From the NCBI GenBank assembly GCA_020061965.1, contig JAGUXG010000158.1:1-5368 (forward strand): a DNA stretch of 5,368 bases. Direction: 5' to 3'. Made by a program: the position numbers and the translations under genes. The notes beneath the pieces are model-generated. The model did no database searches and was not told the DNA's origin. It saw only the letters and a program-made list of their open reading frames with translations. This document shows positions 5,324 through 5,368 of this stretch, piece after piece (within the stretch, counting starts at the first letter, position 1; every line of letters starts with the position of its first letter). This stretch comes from a bacterium (GTDB lineage: Bacteria > UBA9089 > UBA9088 > JAGUXG01).

Positions 5324-5368
5324 CTGAAGTGTTTTTTCTTTAACCTATTGAAATTCAACAACTTACGA

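Larger units (their letters stand above)
4983..5368. other. Gene-free stretch upstream of uppS
   Basis: This 386-base stretch contains, from left to right, the uppS leader and promoter candidate, transposase debris in shifted frames, the GC hairpin, the 8-4-8 dyad and 45 bases with no ATG on the plus strand. No RNA gene was recognised, and no intact reading frame of useful length is present. Confidence 0.6.

Overview
The window holds five protein genes and one tRNA gene, all read on the minus strand, in the order uppS - cdsA - tRNA-Ala(CGC) - pyrC - bioB - ribD (right to left in window coordinates). They cover 249-4982 with overlaps or gaps of 4 to about 50 bases, and no intrinsic terminator was seen between them, so one long transcript is the simplest reading. 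The products are household enzymes: undecaprenyl diphosphate synthase and CDP-diglyceride synthase (envelope precursors), a class I dihydroorotase (pyrimidines), biotin synthase, and the bifunctional riboflavin enzyme RibD. No new defence, mobile or secretion system was found.

The organism is a bacterium, moderately AT-rich, with a Gram-negative-like uppS-cdsA pair. That pair often sits among frr, pyrH and dxr; here it has lost those neighbours and is followed by a tRNA and unrelated biosynthetic genes. Some starts have poor Shine-Dalgarno sequences, and the left flank carries a CCAAT/ATTGG-type imperfect palindrome. Together these suggest an uncultured candidate-phylum type bacterium (Omnitrophota- or Desantisbacteria-like), but that is only a guess.

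Regions. 1-125: an imperfect inverted repeat with internal 11-base direct repeats, probably a dispersed intergenic element cut by the window edge. 126-248: no gene seen. 249-4982: the gene cluster. 4983-5045: a plausible uppS promoter and ribosome binding site. 5046-5269: decayed transposase sequence in shifted frames. 5270-5368: a small hairpin and a perfect 8-4-8 dyad that looks like a TetR/FadR-type operator, probably serving a gene beyond the right edge.

The most unusual points are the 10-base overlap of cdsA with the tRNA, in which tRNA bases 8-10 form the cdsA stop codon, so that tRNA processing would destroy the end of the cdsA message; the altered CdsA family signature; and the paired dyads at the bioB start.
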